In this document: positions 31,883 through 40,300 of the stretch, piece after piece
Numbering within the stretch: the stretch's first letter is position 1
How the letters are laid out: the number at the start of each line of letters is the position of its first letter
Origin: CBDUXP01 sp965371225 [NCBI: uncultured bacterium]
GTDB taxonomy: Bacteria; Abyssobacteria; SURF-5; CBDUXP01
DNA: 43,869 nt
NCBI GenBank assembly: GCA_965371225.1
Contig: CBDUXP010000032.1
Span: 1 to 43,869, forward strand
Reading direction: 5' to 3'
Notes under the pieces: generated by a model
What the model was told of the DNA's origin: nothing
Database searches by the model: none
The model's input: the letters and a program-made list of their open reading frames with translations, nothing else
Translations under genes and position numbers: made by a program

Positions 31883-33670
31883 TTAGCCCGTCGTAACCCC
31901 AGTCCAGGGGCCCAGCGGGCGGCGCACAGGCACCGCCGCCGCCTGGGCCGACCAGACCACCTCGCCCTGCGCGGCCACGGCGGCGCGTAACGCGATGGCG
32001 GCCGCCGGTTCCGTTACCTGCAGCGTCTGCCCATTCCAACGAATCGTGATCGGCGCCGTCGCACCAGAGGGCACGCGCACGGTCAAGGCCGCCACGTTGC
32101 GCGACTCGATATCCACATGCGCCGCGTCCGCCCAGGCCACCTTGACGTCCATGATCTCCGTCGGCATCCCGGCCTCGGTGAGGACGATCCCCGGCCCTTC
32201 GCTATGGCGCACGTCGTCCGTCCGGTAGTACACGACGGGAGGCACCGGGTCGCGAGTGAATTGCGCGAGCCACTTTAAGCCGGCCCCGTTGCCGTAACAA
32301 ATGTCGGCCACGTCATGCCCGCGGTCGACCTCTTGGTACTCCAATCGGGCCTGGTACTGTACGCCCTGGCGCACCATGGCGCGCGCGTGCTCCACCGGGA
32401 TGATCCGGTCCCATGTCCCGTGCACGAGGCGCATGGGGACGTGGGCCAGGTTCATGCCGAACTGGCGCACCGGGGTGGTCGCCCCGGCCGCAACCAAGAT
32501 CGCGGCGAACCGATCCGGATACCGCGCGCCGATCCACCAGGAACCGCTGCCCCCGTCGCTCACGCCCGTGAGGTAAATGCGGTCGGGATCGACCGCGTAT
32601 CGGCGCAGCACCTGATCCAGGGTCGCCAGCACGTTGACCTCGCCCAGCCCCTGCCACGCGAACCGAGTGGTGCTGCGGTCGCCCAGGGGCGCGAGAATGA
32701 ACATACGCAGAGGCGGCGCCGGGGGCCACACGTGCGGGGAGCGGTCGGGCCCCGACTGGGCGATCGTGCCGGCGCCGACGGCGAGGCGCGCTCCCGACCA
32801 GTGCGTCCCGCCGCCCCCGTGAAGCGCAATGGTCAGCGGCAGGGGCTCGTCCTGCCGGTAGTCGGGCGGGACGTACAGGATGTACGGAAAGACGCCGCCA
32901 TCGAACTCGCGCACGAACCCCAACACCTGCCATCCCCGCGCGTCGGCGAGCGGATTCTCGCCGCGGCGCGCCGCCTCGGCCCAGCGCGGAATGGCCGACA
33001 GGGTGCGTTCCACGTACTGCCACTGCTCGTCCGTGGCTGCCAACCGCCACTGCCGGAGCGTGTCGGCGAGCAACACGCGCAGCGTTGGCAGGAGCCGCTC
33101 GGGATCGGCGGATGCCGCCAGGTCCACGCGGAGCAACTCCTGCACTGCCGCGTCCCCGGCGGCATGCAACGTCTCAACGCGCGCGACCCGTTCCGGCGTG
33201 CGCACCGCCGGGTCGGCCAAGTCCAGGAAATTCGAGAGGGTGATTCCGGTGGTGGGCGTCAAACCGTCCACGGGCACGCCGCGCGGCCAGAATACATACG
33301 GCTCCCTGCCCCGCGCGAGCGTTCCGTCCCCGTCCGTGTCCACGAAGGCGGCCACGTAATAGTCAGCCGGTGCGAGGTAGTCCAGGGTGAACGTGCCGTC
33401 CTTCCGCACCGGAGCCATGGCGGTGGGTTGGTTGCGCAGCAAGTCGTCCAGGAGGGGAGCGGCCACCACGAAGCCCTGGCCTGGCGCATGGGCGGGCACC
33501 GCCACCGTACCCGTGATGCTGCCGCTCCGGGGCCCCACCGGCCCCGGCAAGACTGGTGAAGTTGGTGCGGCGGCCGACGGGGTCGTGACCTCCGGAGCGT
33601 GCGTGTTGTTCCCGCACGCTCCGAGTCCGAAGAGCGCGGCAACAAGTATGGCGGCTCGAACGCGGGGCAT
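31883..33670 (-). CDS. lipoprotein with CnaB-like domain and PHB-depolymerase-type esterase domain
   Basis: A 595-residue lipoprotein with lipobox GLGAC (Cys19). Residues about 50-140 resemble a carboxypeptidase-regulatory/CnaB-like beta domain with DTDGDG; residues about 150-250 are helical; residues about 255-480 form an alpha/beta hydrolase. The catalytic set is visible: Ser371 in GVSDGG, Asp421 in HGTWDRIIP and His452 in DRGHD, like polyhydroxybutyrate depolymerase or feruloyl esterase relatives. The C-terminus (about 500-595) is a beta-rich domain. The substrate is not known. It is probably cotranscribed with the downstream symporter gene, which suggests release of a carboxylate that is then taken up; this is inference. 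Confidence 0.83.
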   Translation of the reverse strand: MPRVRAAILVAALFGLGACGNNTHAPEVTTPSAAAPTSPVLPGPVGPRSGSITGTVAVPAHAPGQGFVVAAPLLDDLLRNQPTAMAPVRKDGTFTLDYLAPADYYVAAFVDTDGDGTLARGREPYVFWPRGVPVDGLTPTTGITLSNFLDLADPAVRTPERVARVETLHAAGDAAVQELLRVDLAASADPERLLPTLRVLLADTLRQWRLAATDEQWQYVERTLSAIPRWAEAARRGENPLADARGWQVLGFVREFDGGVFPYILYVPPDYRQDEPLPLTIALHGGGGTHWSGARLAVGAGTIAQSGPDRSPHVWPPAPPLRMFILAPLGDRSTTRFAWQGLGEVNVLATLDQVLRRYAVDPDRIYLTGVSDGGSGSWWIGARYPDRFAAILVAAGATTPVRQFGMNLAHVPMRLVHGTWDRIIPVEHARAMVRQGVQYQARLEYQEVDRGHDVADICYGNGAGLKWLAQFTRDPVPPVVYYRTDDVRHSEGPGIVLTEAGMPTEIMDVKVAWADAAHVDIESRNVAALTVRVPSGATAPITIRWNGQTLQVTEPAAAIALRAAVAAQGEVVWSAQAAAVPVRRPLGPWTGVTTG

Positions 33671-33765
33671 GGGTGGGGCCGCCGCATCGTATCATGGGCT
33701 CCCGATCGACCTCCGATGCGCGCCGGCCGTAGTGAAGGTCCGCCCGCGCCAGTGGTGCCACGCCC

Positions 33766-34272
33766 ATGCGGAATATCGAACTCAAGGTCCAGCATCCCAA
33801 CTTGGCGCACGCCCGGGCCGCGGCGGTCGCGTTCGGAGCGCGCGCCGTCTGGAACCGCCCGCAGCGTGACACGTACTTCGCCGTGCCGGGCCTGCGGCTC
33901 AAGGTTCGCGAAATGCCGGATGCCGCCGAACTGATTCTGTACCGCCGCGCAGATGGAACCCGTCCGCGGCCAAGCACGTATGAGCTGCTGCCATTGCGCG
34001 ATGCCGCAGCGGCCATTGCCTTGCTGCGCGCTGTCTGGCTGCCGGCGGGCGTGATCGAGAAGACCCGCGAACTCTGGATGTGGCGGAACGTGCGCATCCA
34101 TCTGGACCGGGTGGCCGGCCTCGGCACCTTCGTGGAGTTGGAAGGGGTGGTGGCCCCTCCCGTGGACGAGGCGCGGACGCGCGGCCACGTGGATCGCGTC
34201 ATCGCGGCAATGGATCTGCGCGCCTGCACCGCGGTGCCCGAGTCGTATCGCGATCTCGGGACCCGGGTCTAA
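33766..34272 (+). CDS. CYTH-domain protein (CyaB/ThTPase-like)
   Basis: A 168-residue cytoplasmic protein of the CYTH superfamily, which binds triphosphates in a tunnel of charged strands. The start RNIELKVQ is the subfamily version of the E-x-E-x-K signature. Later strands include RDTYFAVPGLRLKVRE, LILYRRADG, IEKTRELWMWRNVRIHLD, LGTFVELEGVV and the last YRDL. Members are class IV adenylate cyclases, inorganic triphosphatases or thiamine triphosphatases; residues cannot separate these here. It is divergent from the esterase gene, and the next gene, a Crp/Fnr regulator, follows after 70 bases. A CRP-type regulator next to a possible cyclase is suggestive only. Confidence 0.85.
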   Translation: MRNIELKVQHPNLAHARAAAVAFGARAVWNRPQRDTYFAVPGLRLKVREMPDAAELILYRRADGTRPRPSTYELLPLRDAAAAIALLRAVWLPAGVIEKTRELWMWRNVRIHLDRVAGLGTFVELEGVVAPPVDEARTRGHVDRVIAAMDLRACTAVPESYRDLGTRV

Positions 34273-34342
34273 CCCCCGTCCGGGGTGGTGGCGGGAGGCC
34301 GCCGGGGGCCCTACAATGAGGAGCCCACCGGGAAGAAGATCC

Positions 34343-35065
34343 ATGTCGCCGCGCGTTCCCCGCGATCCCATCTGGCACGTCCAGCAGTTCAACCTGATGC
34401 AGCGGGTCGGAATGAAGCGGATGATGGAGTTCGAGGACGCCTTTTCCCACGCGCCCTGCGCGCCCAAGACCCGGCGGGAGACCATCTTTCTGCCTGACGA
34501 TGCCAGCGACCAGTTGTTCCTCGTGAAGTATGGGCGGGTGGTGTTGGGGCAGAAGGGGCCCGAGGGACGGGAGGTGCTCTTCGACGTGGTGCACCCCGGC
34601 GAAATCTTCGGAGAAATGGCCGTGCTGGGCGAACGGGAGCGCAACACGTTCGCGCGGGCGCTCGAACGGTCCATGGTGTGCTCGATGCCCGCGCTTACCG
34701 CCATGGAGATGCTCGGCGATTCGGCGTATCTGCTGGGGGCGCTCACGCACGTGGTCGGCGAACGCGAACGCCGGTTGGAATCGCGCCTGGCGGACATGGT
34801 GTTCAAGGATGCCGCCGGGCGCCTGGCGACGCTGCTGCTGCGCGTGTCCCAGGAGGCGGGGGTCGAAGAGGAGGGGGGCGTGCGCCTGGACGTGCGCCTG
34901 TCCCAGGAGGAATACGGGGCGTTGATTGGGACCACGCGCGAGACCGTGTCGCAGGTGCTCCGCAAGCTCGAGGAGGCGGACCTCATCGCGCGGGAGGGCC
35001 GCAGCATCCGCATCATCGACCTGGAGGGCTTGGCCGACGTCGCGGACGTCGAACTCGCGCGTTGA
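34343..35065 (+). CDS. Crp/Fnr-family transcription regulator
   Basis: A 240-residue regulator. Residues about 40-140 are a cyclic-nucleotide-binding-like beta roll (DQLFLVKYGRVVLGQKGPEGREVLFDVVHPGEIFGEMAVLGERERNT is spread over 60-106). The PGEIFGEMAVLGE phosphate-binding cassette resembles CRP, but the Arg-Thr/Ser pair of cAMP-binding CRP is not clear. A winged helix at about 165-230 contains the recognition segment GTTRETVSQVLRKLEEADLI. No FNR-type cysteine cluster is visible. The ATG at 34343 is preferred; an ATG 9 codons earlier sits inside a TACAAT box. Ligand and targets are unknown. Confidence 0.87.
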   Translation: MSPRVPRDPIWHVQQFNLMQRVGMKRMMEFEDAFSHAPCAPKTRRETIFLPDDASDQLFLVKYGRVVLGQKGPEGREVLFDVVHPGEIFGEMAVLGERERNTFARALERSMVCSMPALTAMEMLGDSAYLLGALTHVVGERERRLESRLADMVFKDAAGRLATLLLRVSQEAGVEEEGGVRLDVRLSQEEYGALIGTTRETVSQVLRKLEEADLIAREGRSIRIIDLEGLADVADVELAR

Positions 35066-35090
35066 CTCCCTGCGCACGCCCCTCTACACT
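35062..35090 (+). promoter_or_regulatory. sigma-70-like promoter for the PaaI-type thioesterase gene
   Basis: TTGACT at 35062-35067 overlaps the stop codon of the Crp/Fnr gene and is followed after 17 bases by TACACT at 35085-35090. The start would be near 35097, about 80 bases before the ATG at 35180. Confidence 0.5.
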
Positions 35091-35179
35091 GCCCGCCGTC
35101 TGCCCTGACCTGCCCGCGACGCTCTGCGCACCGCCCTGCGCGTGTGAGCGCGCGTTCCCCTCAGACGCAAGGAGTATGT

Positions 35180-35623
35180 ATGCCCGAGGCCGCCGCGCCG
35201 GCGCCCCTGTCTCCCGACGAATTGGAAGCGCGCCGCACGTTTGCGAATTCGATTCCCATCTTCCAAACACTGGGGATGGAAGTGGTGTGGCTGAAACCGC
35301 GGAAGGCCCGGCTGAAACTGCCCTTCCGCGAGGCGCTCACGCAACCGGCCGGGCTCATGCACGGGGGCGCCATCGCCGCCCTGGCCGACTCGGCCGTGGC
35401 CCAGGCGCTCGTCGCCTCTGTGGGCCCGGACACCCAGTTCACGACACTCGAACTGAAGATCAACTACCTGCGTCCGGTGACCGGCGGAACGCTGTGGGCG
35501 GAGTGCGAACTGGTGCACCACGGCCGGCGGACTGCGCTGGGCGAAGTCACGTTGACCGACGACCAGGGTACACTCGTAAGCAAATGTCTGGCCACGTACA
35601 TGCTGTTGCGGTCACATGACTGA
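35180..35623 (+). CDS. PaaI-family hotdog-fold thioesterase
   Basis: A 147-residue hotdog-fold enzyme that hydrolyses acyl-CoA thioesters. The family core is present: PAGLMHGGAIAALADSAVAQAL, with the usual HGG turn and the Asp of the active site, followed by TTLELKINYLRPVTGG and a final strand VSKCLATYMLLR. The ATG at 35180 is chosen because AAGGAG lies five bases upstream. The acyl substrate is unknown. A promoter is seen in front, and the GH35 gene begins 29 bases after the stop, so they may share a transcript although no functional tie is apparent. Confidence 0.88.
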   Translation: MPEAAAPAPLSPDELEARRTFANSIPIFQTLGMEVVWLKPRKARLKLPFREALTQPAGLMHGGAIAALADSAVAQALVASVGPDTQFTTLELKINYLRPVTGGTLWAECELVHHGRRTALGEVTLTDDQGTLVSKCLATYMLLRSHD

Positions 35624-35652
35624 GCCGCCCCGCCCGCCCCGCTAGCGGCGTC

Positions 35653-38217
35653 ATGGACGTCCGCTTCGACCGGCAAAGCCTGCTGCTGGATCGCCAGCGC
35701 ACGCTCATTCGCGCCGCCGAGTTCCACTACTGGCGGCTGCCCGCGCGGGAGCTGTGGAAAGAGGTGTTGCTGCGCATCCGCGCCGCGGGCTACAACGCGG
35801 TCGACGTGTACTACCAGTGGGCCTTCCACAGTCCGCGGCCGAACACCTATAGCTTCGACGGGCTGCGCGACGTGGCGTACCTGCATCGGCTCATCGAGGA
35901 CGTCGGCCTCTTTCTCATCGCGCGCCCGGGCCCGTACATCTGCGCGGAGACGGACGGCGGCGGCTTCCCCGGCTGGCTCCTGGCCGACCGCACGGTGGCG
36001 CTGCGCTGCCGCAGCGGGATGACCCCCGTGGCGTCCCCGGTGTACCTGCACGCCGTGCAACAGTGGTTCGGCGAGATCCTGCCGCGCGTCAACGCCTGCG
36101 AAAATCTGATCGCGCTCCAGATCGAGAATGAGTACGTGACCGAAGTGATGGAGGATCAGATCGGGTACATGGAGCAGTTGTACTCCATGGTCCGGGGGTT
36201 CAGCGTGAGCGTGCCCATCTTCCACAACGGGGCGTATCGGCCGGGAGACTGGCAGACCGCGGTGGACATCTGCGGCCACGACGCCTATCCGTTTCCCTTC
36301 GGGGAGGCGGACTGGCGGCGCGATGCCGCCGAGGCGTTGAGAAACCTGGATCGCTTGGGGGACCGCTTGCGGCCCGCGTGCCCGTACAGCCCCCTGGCCA
36401 TTCCGGAATTGCAGGCCGGCGGCTACGACGGGTGGGGCGGCGCCGGGTATCCCCGCCTGCGCGACGCCTGGGGCCGCGACCGCCTCGGGCTTCTGACCCG
36501 CACGGTGCTCATCCAACAGTTCACCCTCTTTACGCATTACATGTTTTACGGGGGGACGAACTGGGACTTCCTCGGGAGTCCGGAGGTGTACACGTCGTAC
36601 GACTACGGGGCCCCCATCCACGAAACCCTGGAGGTGGGTCCCCGCTACGCGGAGGCGAAGGCGCTGGCGTTCGCCGCCCGCACCCTGAGCCCGCTCCTGA
36701 TCGAGGGGGCGCCGTCCGAAGCGGTGGTCGTGGATCCGCCCGAGTTGAAATTCCGCGAAGTGCGTCACGACACCGGGCTGCTCGTGTGTCTACGCAATCT
36801 CTCCACCGATGCGCGTACGGCTCATATCACCGCCCCGCCCTGGCAGTTGTCCGTGCCGCTCCCGCCGGGCACGGCCCGCCTGATCCTGCTCGGTGCGGTG
36901 CTCAGTCCGGAGTGGCGCTGGGCGTCCAACGCGGAGCTGCTCACCACCCTGTCGGACCGGATCGTGTTTCTGGTGTCACCGCCCGATGGTGCGACCCTCC
37001 TCCTGTTGGGGCAGGGCACCATCGTCGAACACGACCCGACCCTCACGGTGGAGGAAGGGGACCCGCGACGTATTACCGCGCCGGGGACGGGGGTGCATCG
37101 CCTACTCCTGTCGGACAACTACGGCGATTACGCCATCTACCTGGTGGATCAGGAGACCGCCGACCGCACGTGGCGCGCGCTCATCGACGGATTAGAGCGC
37201 GTTGTGATCGGGCCGGACCTGTTCATCAACGACGGGGGTGAACTGCGCGCGTACTCGCGCGCGGACCGGTCGATCTCGATCGTCGACTTGAACACGCTGG
37301 AACCCGGGTTGCCGACGGACGATTACGAGCTGCGCGCGCCCGAGCCGGCTGAGGCGCCCACCTTCGGCCCGTGGACGCTCCGCCGGGGGGGCCACGAGAT
37401 CGCGGCGGAGTGCGACGACCACGCCTGGATCGACGTACCCGGCACGGCCGACTCGGCAATGGAGCAGTGGGGCATTTATTACGGTGTCACCTGGTATCGC
37501 GCGCGTTACGCGGGGACCGCGAAGACCCTCGAGCTGAACGCGCGCCACCATGCGAGCGTGTACCTGAATGGTCAGCACGTCCGGTCCATCGACTGGGACC
37601 CGCCGGTGAACGGCCCCGACGACGAGGCGCCGGTCTCTATTGAGTTGCCGGCCGCAGCGCACGTGAAAGCCGGAGAGAATGTCCTCGTGGTCTGCACCGA
37701 GAGCCTCGGGCACAACAAGGGGTTCGCGGGCGACGACTATCGCAATCCGCGCGGCATCCTGGCCGCCACGCTCGACGGACAACCCCTCCAGTGGCGCCTG
37801 CGCGCGGGACTGGTGCCGGGCCTGTCCGGGGACGTCCTGGGGGTGGAGCGTATCCCCGCATTCGATCGTTGGCCTGAGATCGCGACGGGCGACGCGCTTC
37901 CGGAGCCGCCGCCGGACGCGCACGTGGTGGCCTACTCGAGCGTGCTGCGTGCCCCCCTGCCGCCGGGCCATTGGGCCCCGCTCGAAATCGAGATCGAGGC
38001 GTGTCCGGGCAAAGGCTTTCTGATCGTGAAGGATCGGCTGGTGGGCCGCCTGTGGGCGGCCAAGGGTCCGCAGCACCGGTTCGTCATTCCGCCGACGTGG
38101 TTGGACGCGGATGGCGCCGTGGAGATCACGCTCCTGGTGTGGCTGCGCGGCGAGCGGGGCCCCGTCGGTCCGATTCAGGCCCACCGCGAGCCGGTCCAAC
38201 GGGTCACTATTCTGTAA
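35653..38217 (+). CDS. GH35 beta-galactosidase
   Basis: An 854-residue glycoside hydrolase of family 35, removing terminal beta-D-galactose. The TIM barrel (about 1-330) begins with LIRAAEFHYWRLP and holds RPGPYICAE, the acid/base Glu160 in QIENEY, the likely nucleophile Glu252 in IPELQAGG, and YMFYGGTNWDF followed by TSYDYGAPIHE. Beta-sandwich domains follow, including a jelly-roll part around residues 600-690 (GVTWYRARY, VYLNGQHV). I see no signal peptide, so the enzyme looks cytoplasmic, which is less common for bacterial GH35. The glycosyltransferase run starts 92 bases later behind its own promoter. The physiological substrate is unknown. Confidence 0.9.
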   Translation: MDVRFDRQSLLLDRQRTLIRAAEFHYWRLPARELWKEVLLRIRAAGYNAVDVYYQWAFHSPRPNTYSFDGLRDVAYLHRLIEDVGLFLIARPGPYICAETDGGGFPGWLLADRTVALRCRSGMTPVASPVYLHAVQQWFGEILPRVNACENLIALQIENEYVTEVMEDQIGYMEQLYSMVRGFSVSVPIFHNGAYRPGDWQTAVDICGHDAYPFPFGEADWRRDAAEALRNLDRLGDRLRPACPYSPLAIPELQAGGYDGWGGAGYPRLRDAWGRDRLGLLTRTVLIQQFTLFTHYMFYGGTNWDFLGSPEVYTSYDYGAPIHETLEVGPRYAEAKALAFAARTLSPLLIEGAPSEAVVVDPPELKFREVRHDTGLLVCLRNLSTDARTAHITAPPWQLSVPLPPGTARLILLGAVLSPEWRWASNAELLTTLSDRIVFLVSPPDGATLLLLGQGTIVEHDPTLTVEEGDPRRITAPGTGVHRLLLSDNYGDYAIYLVDQETADRTWRALIDGLERVVIGPDLFINDGGELRAYSRADRSISIVDLNTLEPGLPTDDYELRAPEPAEAPTFGPWTLRRGGHEIAAECDDHAWIDVPGTADSAMEQWGIYYGVTWYRARYAGTAKTLELNARHHASVYLNGQHVRSIDWDPPVNGPDDEAPVSIELPAAAHVKAGENVLVVCTESLGHNKGFAGDDYRNPRGILAATLDGQPLQWRLRAGLVPGLSGDVLGVERIPAFDRWPEIATGDALPEPPPDAHVVAYSSVLRAPLPPGHWAPLEIEIEACPGKGFLIVKDRLVGRLWAAKGPQHRFVIPPTWLDADGAVEITLLVWLRGERGPVGPIQAHREPVQRVTIL

Positions 38218-38236
38218 GCATAGGTCCCCCAACGGC

Positions 38237-38265
38237 TTGCGTGGACTTCCGGGCGCTGGTAGACT
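38237..38265 (+). promoter_or_regulatory. candidate promoter of the glycosyltransferase run
   Basis: TTGCGT at 38237-38242 and TAGACT at 38260-38265 have a 17-base spacer. The start would be near 38272, just before the ATG at 38310. It would exclude the in-frame GTG at 38241 as the start of the first glycosyltransferase. Confidence 0.4.
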
Positions 38266-38309
38266 ACGCCGACGGCTCGGCGGGGGAGGAAGCCGGCCGG
38301 ATCGTTCGT

Positions 38310-39293
38310 ATGCCAGGCGGCCGCGACACCATCAGCCTCGTCATACCGAACTATAACGGAGTCAAGTACTTAGAACGACTCCTGGCGGCCGTCCGCGCCC
38401 AGGAACGGCCGGCGGACGAACTGATCATCGTCGACGACGCGTCGACGGATGACTCCGTGGCCTACCTCCGGAAGCACGCCCCAGAGGCCCGGCTCATCGA
38501 GCGGGAGGTGAACGGGGGCTTTGTCGCGGCGGTCAACACGGGGATCGCCGCCGCCACGGGCACGCTGATCGCGCTCCTTAATAATGATACGGAGCCGCAA
38601 CCCGCCTGGCTCGGTGCGCTGGAGCGGGAACTCAGCGCCCATCCGGAGGCGGGGTCCGCGGCATCCAAGATGCTGTTCCGCGATACACCGGAGATTGTGA
38701 ATTCCACGGGGATCGGCTGCACGGACTACGGCATGGTGTACGACATCGGCTACGGGTGTCCGGACGGCCCCGCGTATGCCGACGCGCGCGCCGTGCTGGG
38801 CGCCTCCGCGGGTGCGGCGCTGTATCGCCGCGGCATGCTCGATGCGGTGGGTCCGTTCGACGCGGCCCTCGTCATGTGGTACGAGGACGTGGACCTCAGC
38901 TTTCGCGCCCAACTGCTCGGCTATCAGTGCCGCTACGCGCCCGACGCGGTGGTGCTGCACGTGGGTGGTGGCACGATCCCACATCGCAGCGCACGCGCGA
39001 ACTTCTACTGCGCCCGGAACCAGGCGGTGGTGTGGATGAAGAACCTTCCGGGCGATCTCCTTGCGCGGCTGCTGCCCCGCGCCCTGTGGCTGTACGTGAA
39101 GCACAGCCTGAAAATGCTGCTCACGAAAGGCGACCCGGTCCCCCTGGTGGCGTACTGTGCGGTTCTCCCCTTACTGCCGCACATCCTGCGCGAGCGGCGG
39201 CGCCTGCACGGGCGCCGCACCATCTCATCGGCGGCGTTACGGGGCCTCTTCGTGTCCCGGGCAGTCGCCGACACCCAGGTGCGCATCCCGTGA
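38310..39293 (+). CDS. GT2 glycosyltransferase, rhamnosyltransferase-like (first copy)
   Basis: A 327-residue GT-A fold enzyme. It has SLVIPNYNGVKYLERLL, IIVDDASTDDS, the NNDTEP metal-binding segment in place of a DxD, LGASAGAALYRRGML, and the late acceptor/catalytic WYEDVDLSFRA. The C-terminal part carries a hydrophobic patch (about 250-300) that may sit at the membrane. It resembles WbbL-type sugar transferases in O-antigen and exopolysaccharide loci. Sugar donor and acceptor are unknown. An in-frame GTG 69 bases upstream is possible, but the candidate promoter argues for the ATG. Its stop overlaps the next start (GTGA). Confidence 0.87.
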   Translation: MPGGRDTISLVIPNYNGVKYLERLLAAVRAQERPADELIIVDDASTDDSVAYLRKHAPEARLIEREVNGGFVAAVNTGIAAATGTLIALLNNDTEPQPAWLGALERELSAHPEAGSAASKMLFRDTPEIVNSTGIGCTDYGMVYDIGYGCPDGPAYADARAVLGASAGAALYRRGMLDAVGPFDAALVMWYEDVDLSFRAQLLGYQCRYAPDAVVLHVGGGTIPHRSARANFYCARNQAVVWMKNLPGDLLARLLPRALWLYVKHSLKMLLTKGDPVPLVAYCAVLPLLPHILRERRRLHGRRTISSAALRGLFVSRAVADTQVRIP

Positions 39294-40300
39294 GCGCGGC
39301 CACCCCGCCGGTCAGCGCGATCATCCCGACCTTTAACGGGCGGCGGTTCCTCGACGCGTGCCTGACGAGCCTGCGCGCGCAGACCCTCGCGCTCCACGAA
39401 ATCATTGTGGTGGACGACGCCTCGACCGACGACACGCCCCAGTGGGTGGCGGCGGAGTGGCCCCATGTCAAACTGGTCCGGCGCGAGACCAACGGCGGAT
39501 ACGCCGCGGCAGTGAACGCCGGCATTCGCGCCGCGACGGGCGAAGTCGTCGCCATCTTGAACGACGATCTGGAGTGTGCGCCCGACTGCCTGGCCGAATG
39601 GCTCGCCGGCCTTGAGGCCATCCCGGCCGTCGCCGTAGCCGCGCCCAAGCTGCTCTTCGCCGACGCCCGCGCGACCGTGAATTCCGCGGGGCTGGCGCCC
39701 GGACCGAACGGCCACAATATGGACCGGGGCTACGGAATGGCGGACGGGCCGGCCTGGCAGCACCGCCGGCTCGTGTTCGGGGCGTGCGGCGCCGCGATGC
39801 TGGTGCGCCGCAGCGTCTTCGAGCGCGTCGGCCTCCTCGACACGTGGATGTTCATGTACTACGAGGATGTGGACTGGGCCTTTCGCGCGCAGGCGCTGGG
39901 GTACCGCTGCCGCTTCGTGCCGGCGGCCCGCGCGTACCACCGGGAAGGCGGCAGCCGTGGCGCTCTGCCGCGCCCCATGCTCTACTACCACGCGCGCAAC
40001 CGCCTCTGGGTGGTCTTCACGCATTACACGGGGCCGATGCTCGTCCGGTTTGGCCCGCACGTGGCCGTGGCGACTGTGCGCCAACTCATCGGCGACCTGA
40101 CGCGTCGTCGCACCCTGGCCGGTTGGCGGGGCGTGGCCGCCGCCGTGCGCGGCATGCCCCGCGTGTGGCGCCGGCGCCGGCTGCTCCAGTATGCGCGCCA
40201 TGGGCGGGCCAATGACATTGCCGGATGGCTGCGCGCCAACGCGATCGAGACGGTCGGCACGAAGATGGATTGGCGCCGGGCCGGGCAGGGCGTCGCGTGA
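39290..40300 (+). CDS. GT2 glycosyltransferase, rhamnosyltransferase-like (second copy)
   Basis: A 336-residue paralogue of the preceding gene, with the same order of motifs: AIIPTFNGRRFLDACL, IIVVDDASTDDT, ILNDDLE, FGACGAAMLVRRSVF and MYYEDVDWAFRA. The likeness over the full catalytic part suggests an old tandem duplication. The start is GTG inside the stop of the first copy, and its own stop overlaps the next GTG. Two related transferases in a row often add successive sugars of a repeat unit; that is inference. The basic C-terminus (about 280-336) could bind the membrane. Confidence 0.87.
   Translation: MSAATPPVSAIIPTFNGRRFLDACLTSLRAQTLALHEIIVVDDASTDDTPQWVAAEWPHVKLVRRETNGGYAAAVNAGIRAATGEVVAILNDDLECAPDCLAEWLAGLEAIPAVAVAAPKLLFADARATVNSAGLAPGPNGHNMDRGYGMADGPAWQHRRLVFGACGAAMLVRRSVFERVGLLDTWMFMYYEDVDWAFRAQALGYRCRFVPAARAYHREGGSRGALPRPMLYYHARNRLWVVFTHYTGPMLVRFGPHVAVATVRQLIGDLTRRRTLAGWRGVAAAVRGMPRVWRRRRLLQYARHGRANDIAGWLRANAIETVGTKMDWRRAGQGVA

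Noticed and set aside
33259-35016. 585-codon minus-strand ORF across CYTH and Crp/Fnr genes
   Set aside because: Ser/Arg-rich shadow opposite two genes with clear family motifs.
38241-38309. GTG start 23 codons upstream for the first GT2 gene
   Set aside because: It would overlap the candidate promoter at 38237-38265, has no ribosome site, and adds sequence not seen in the family.
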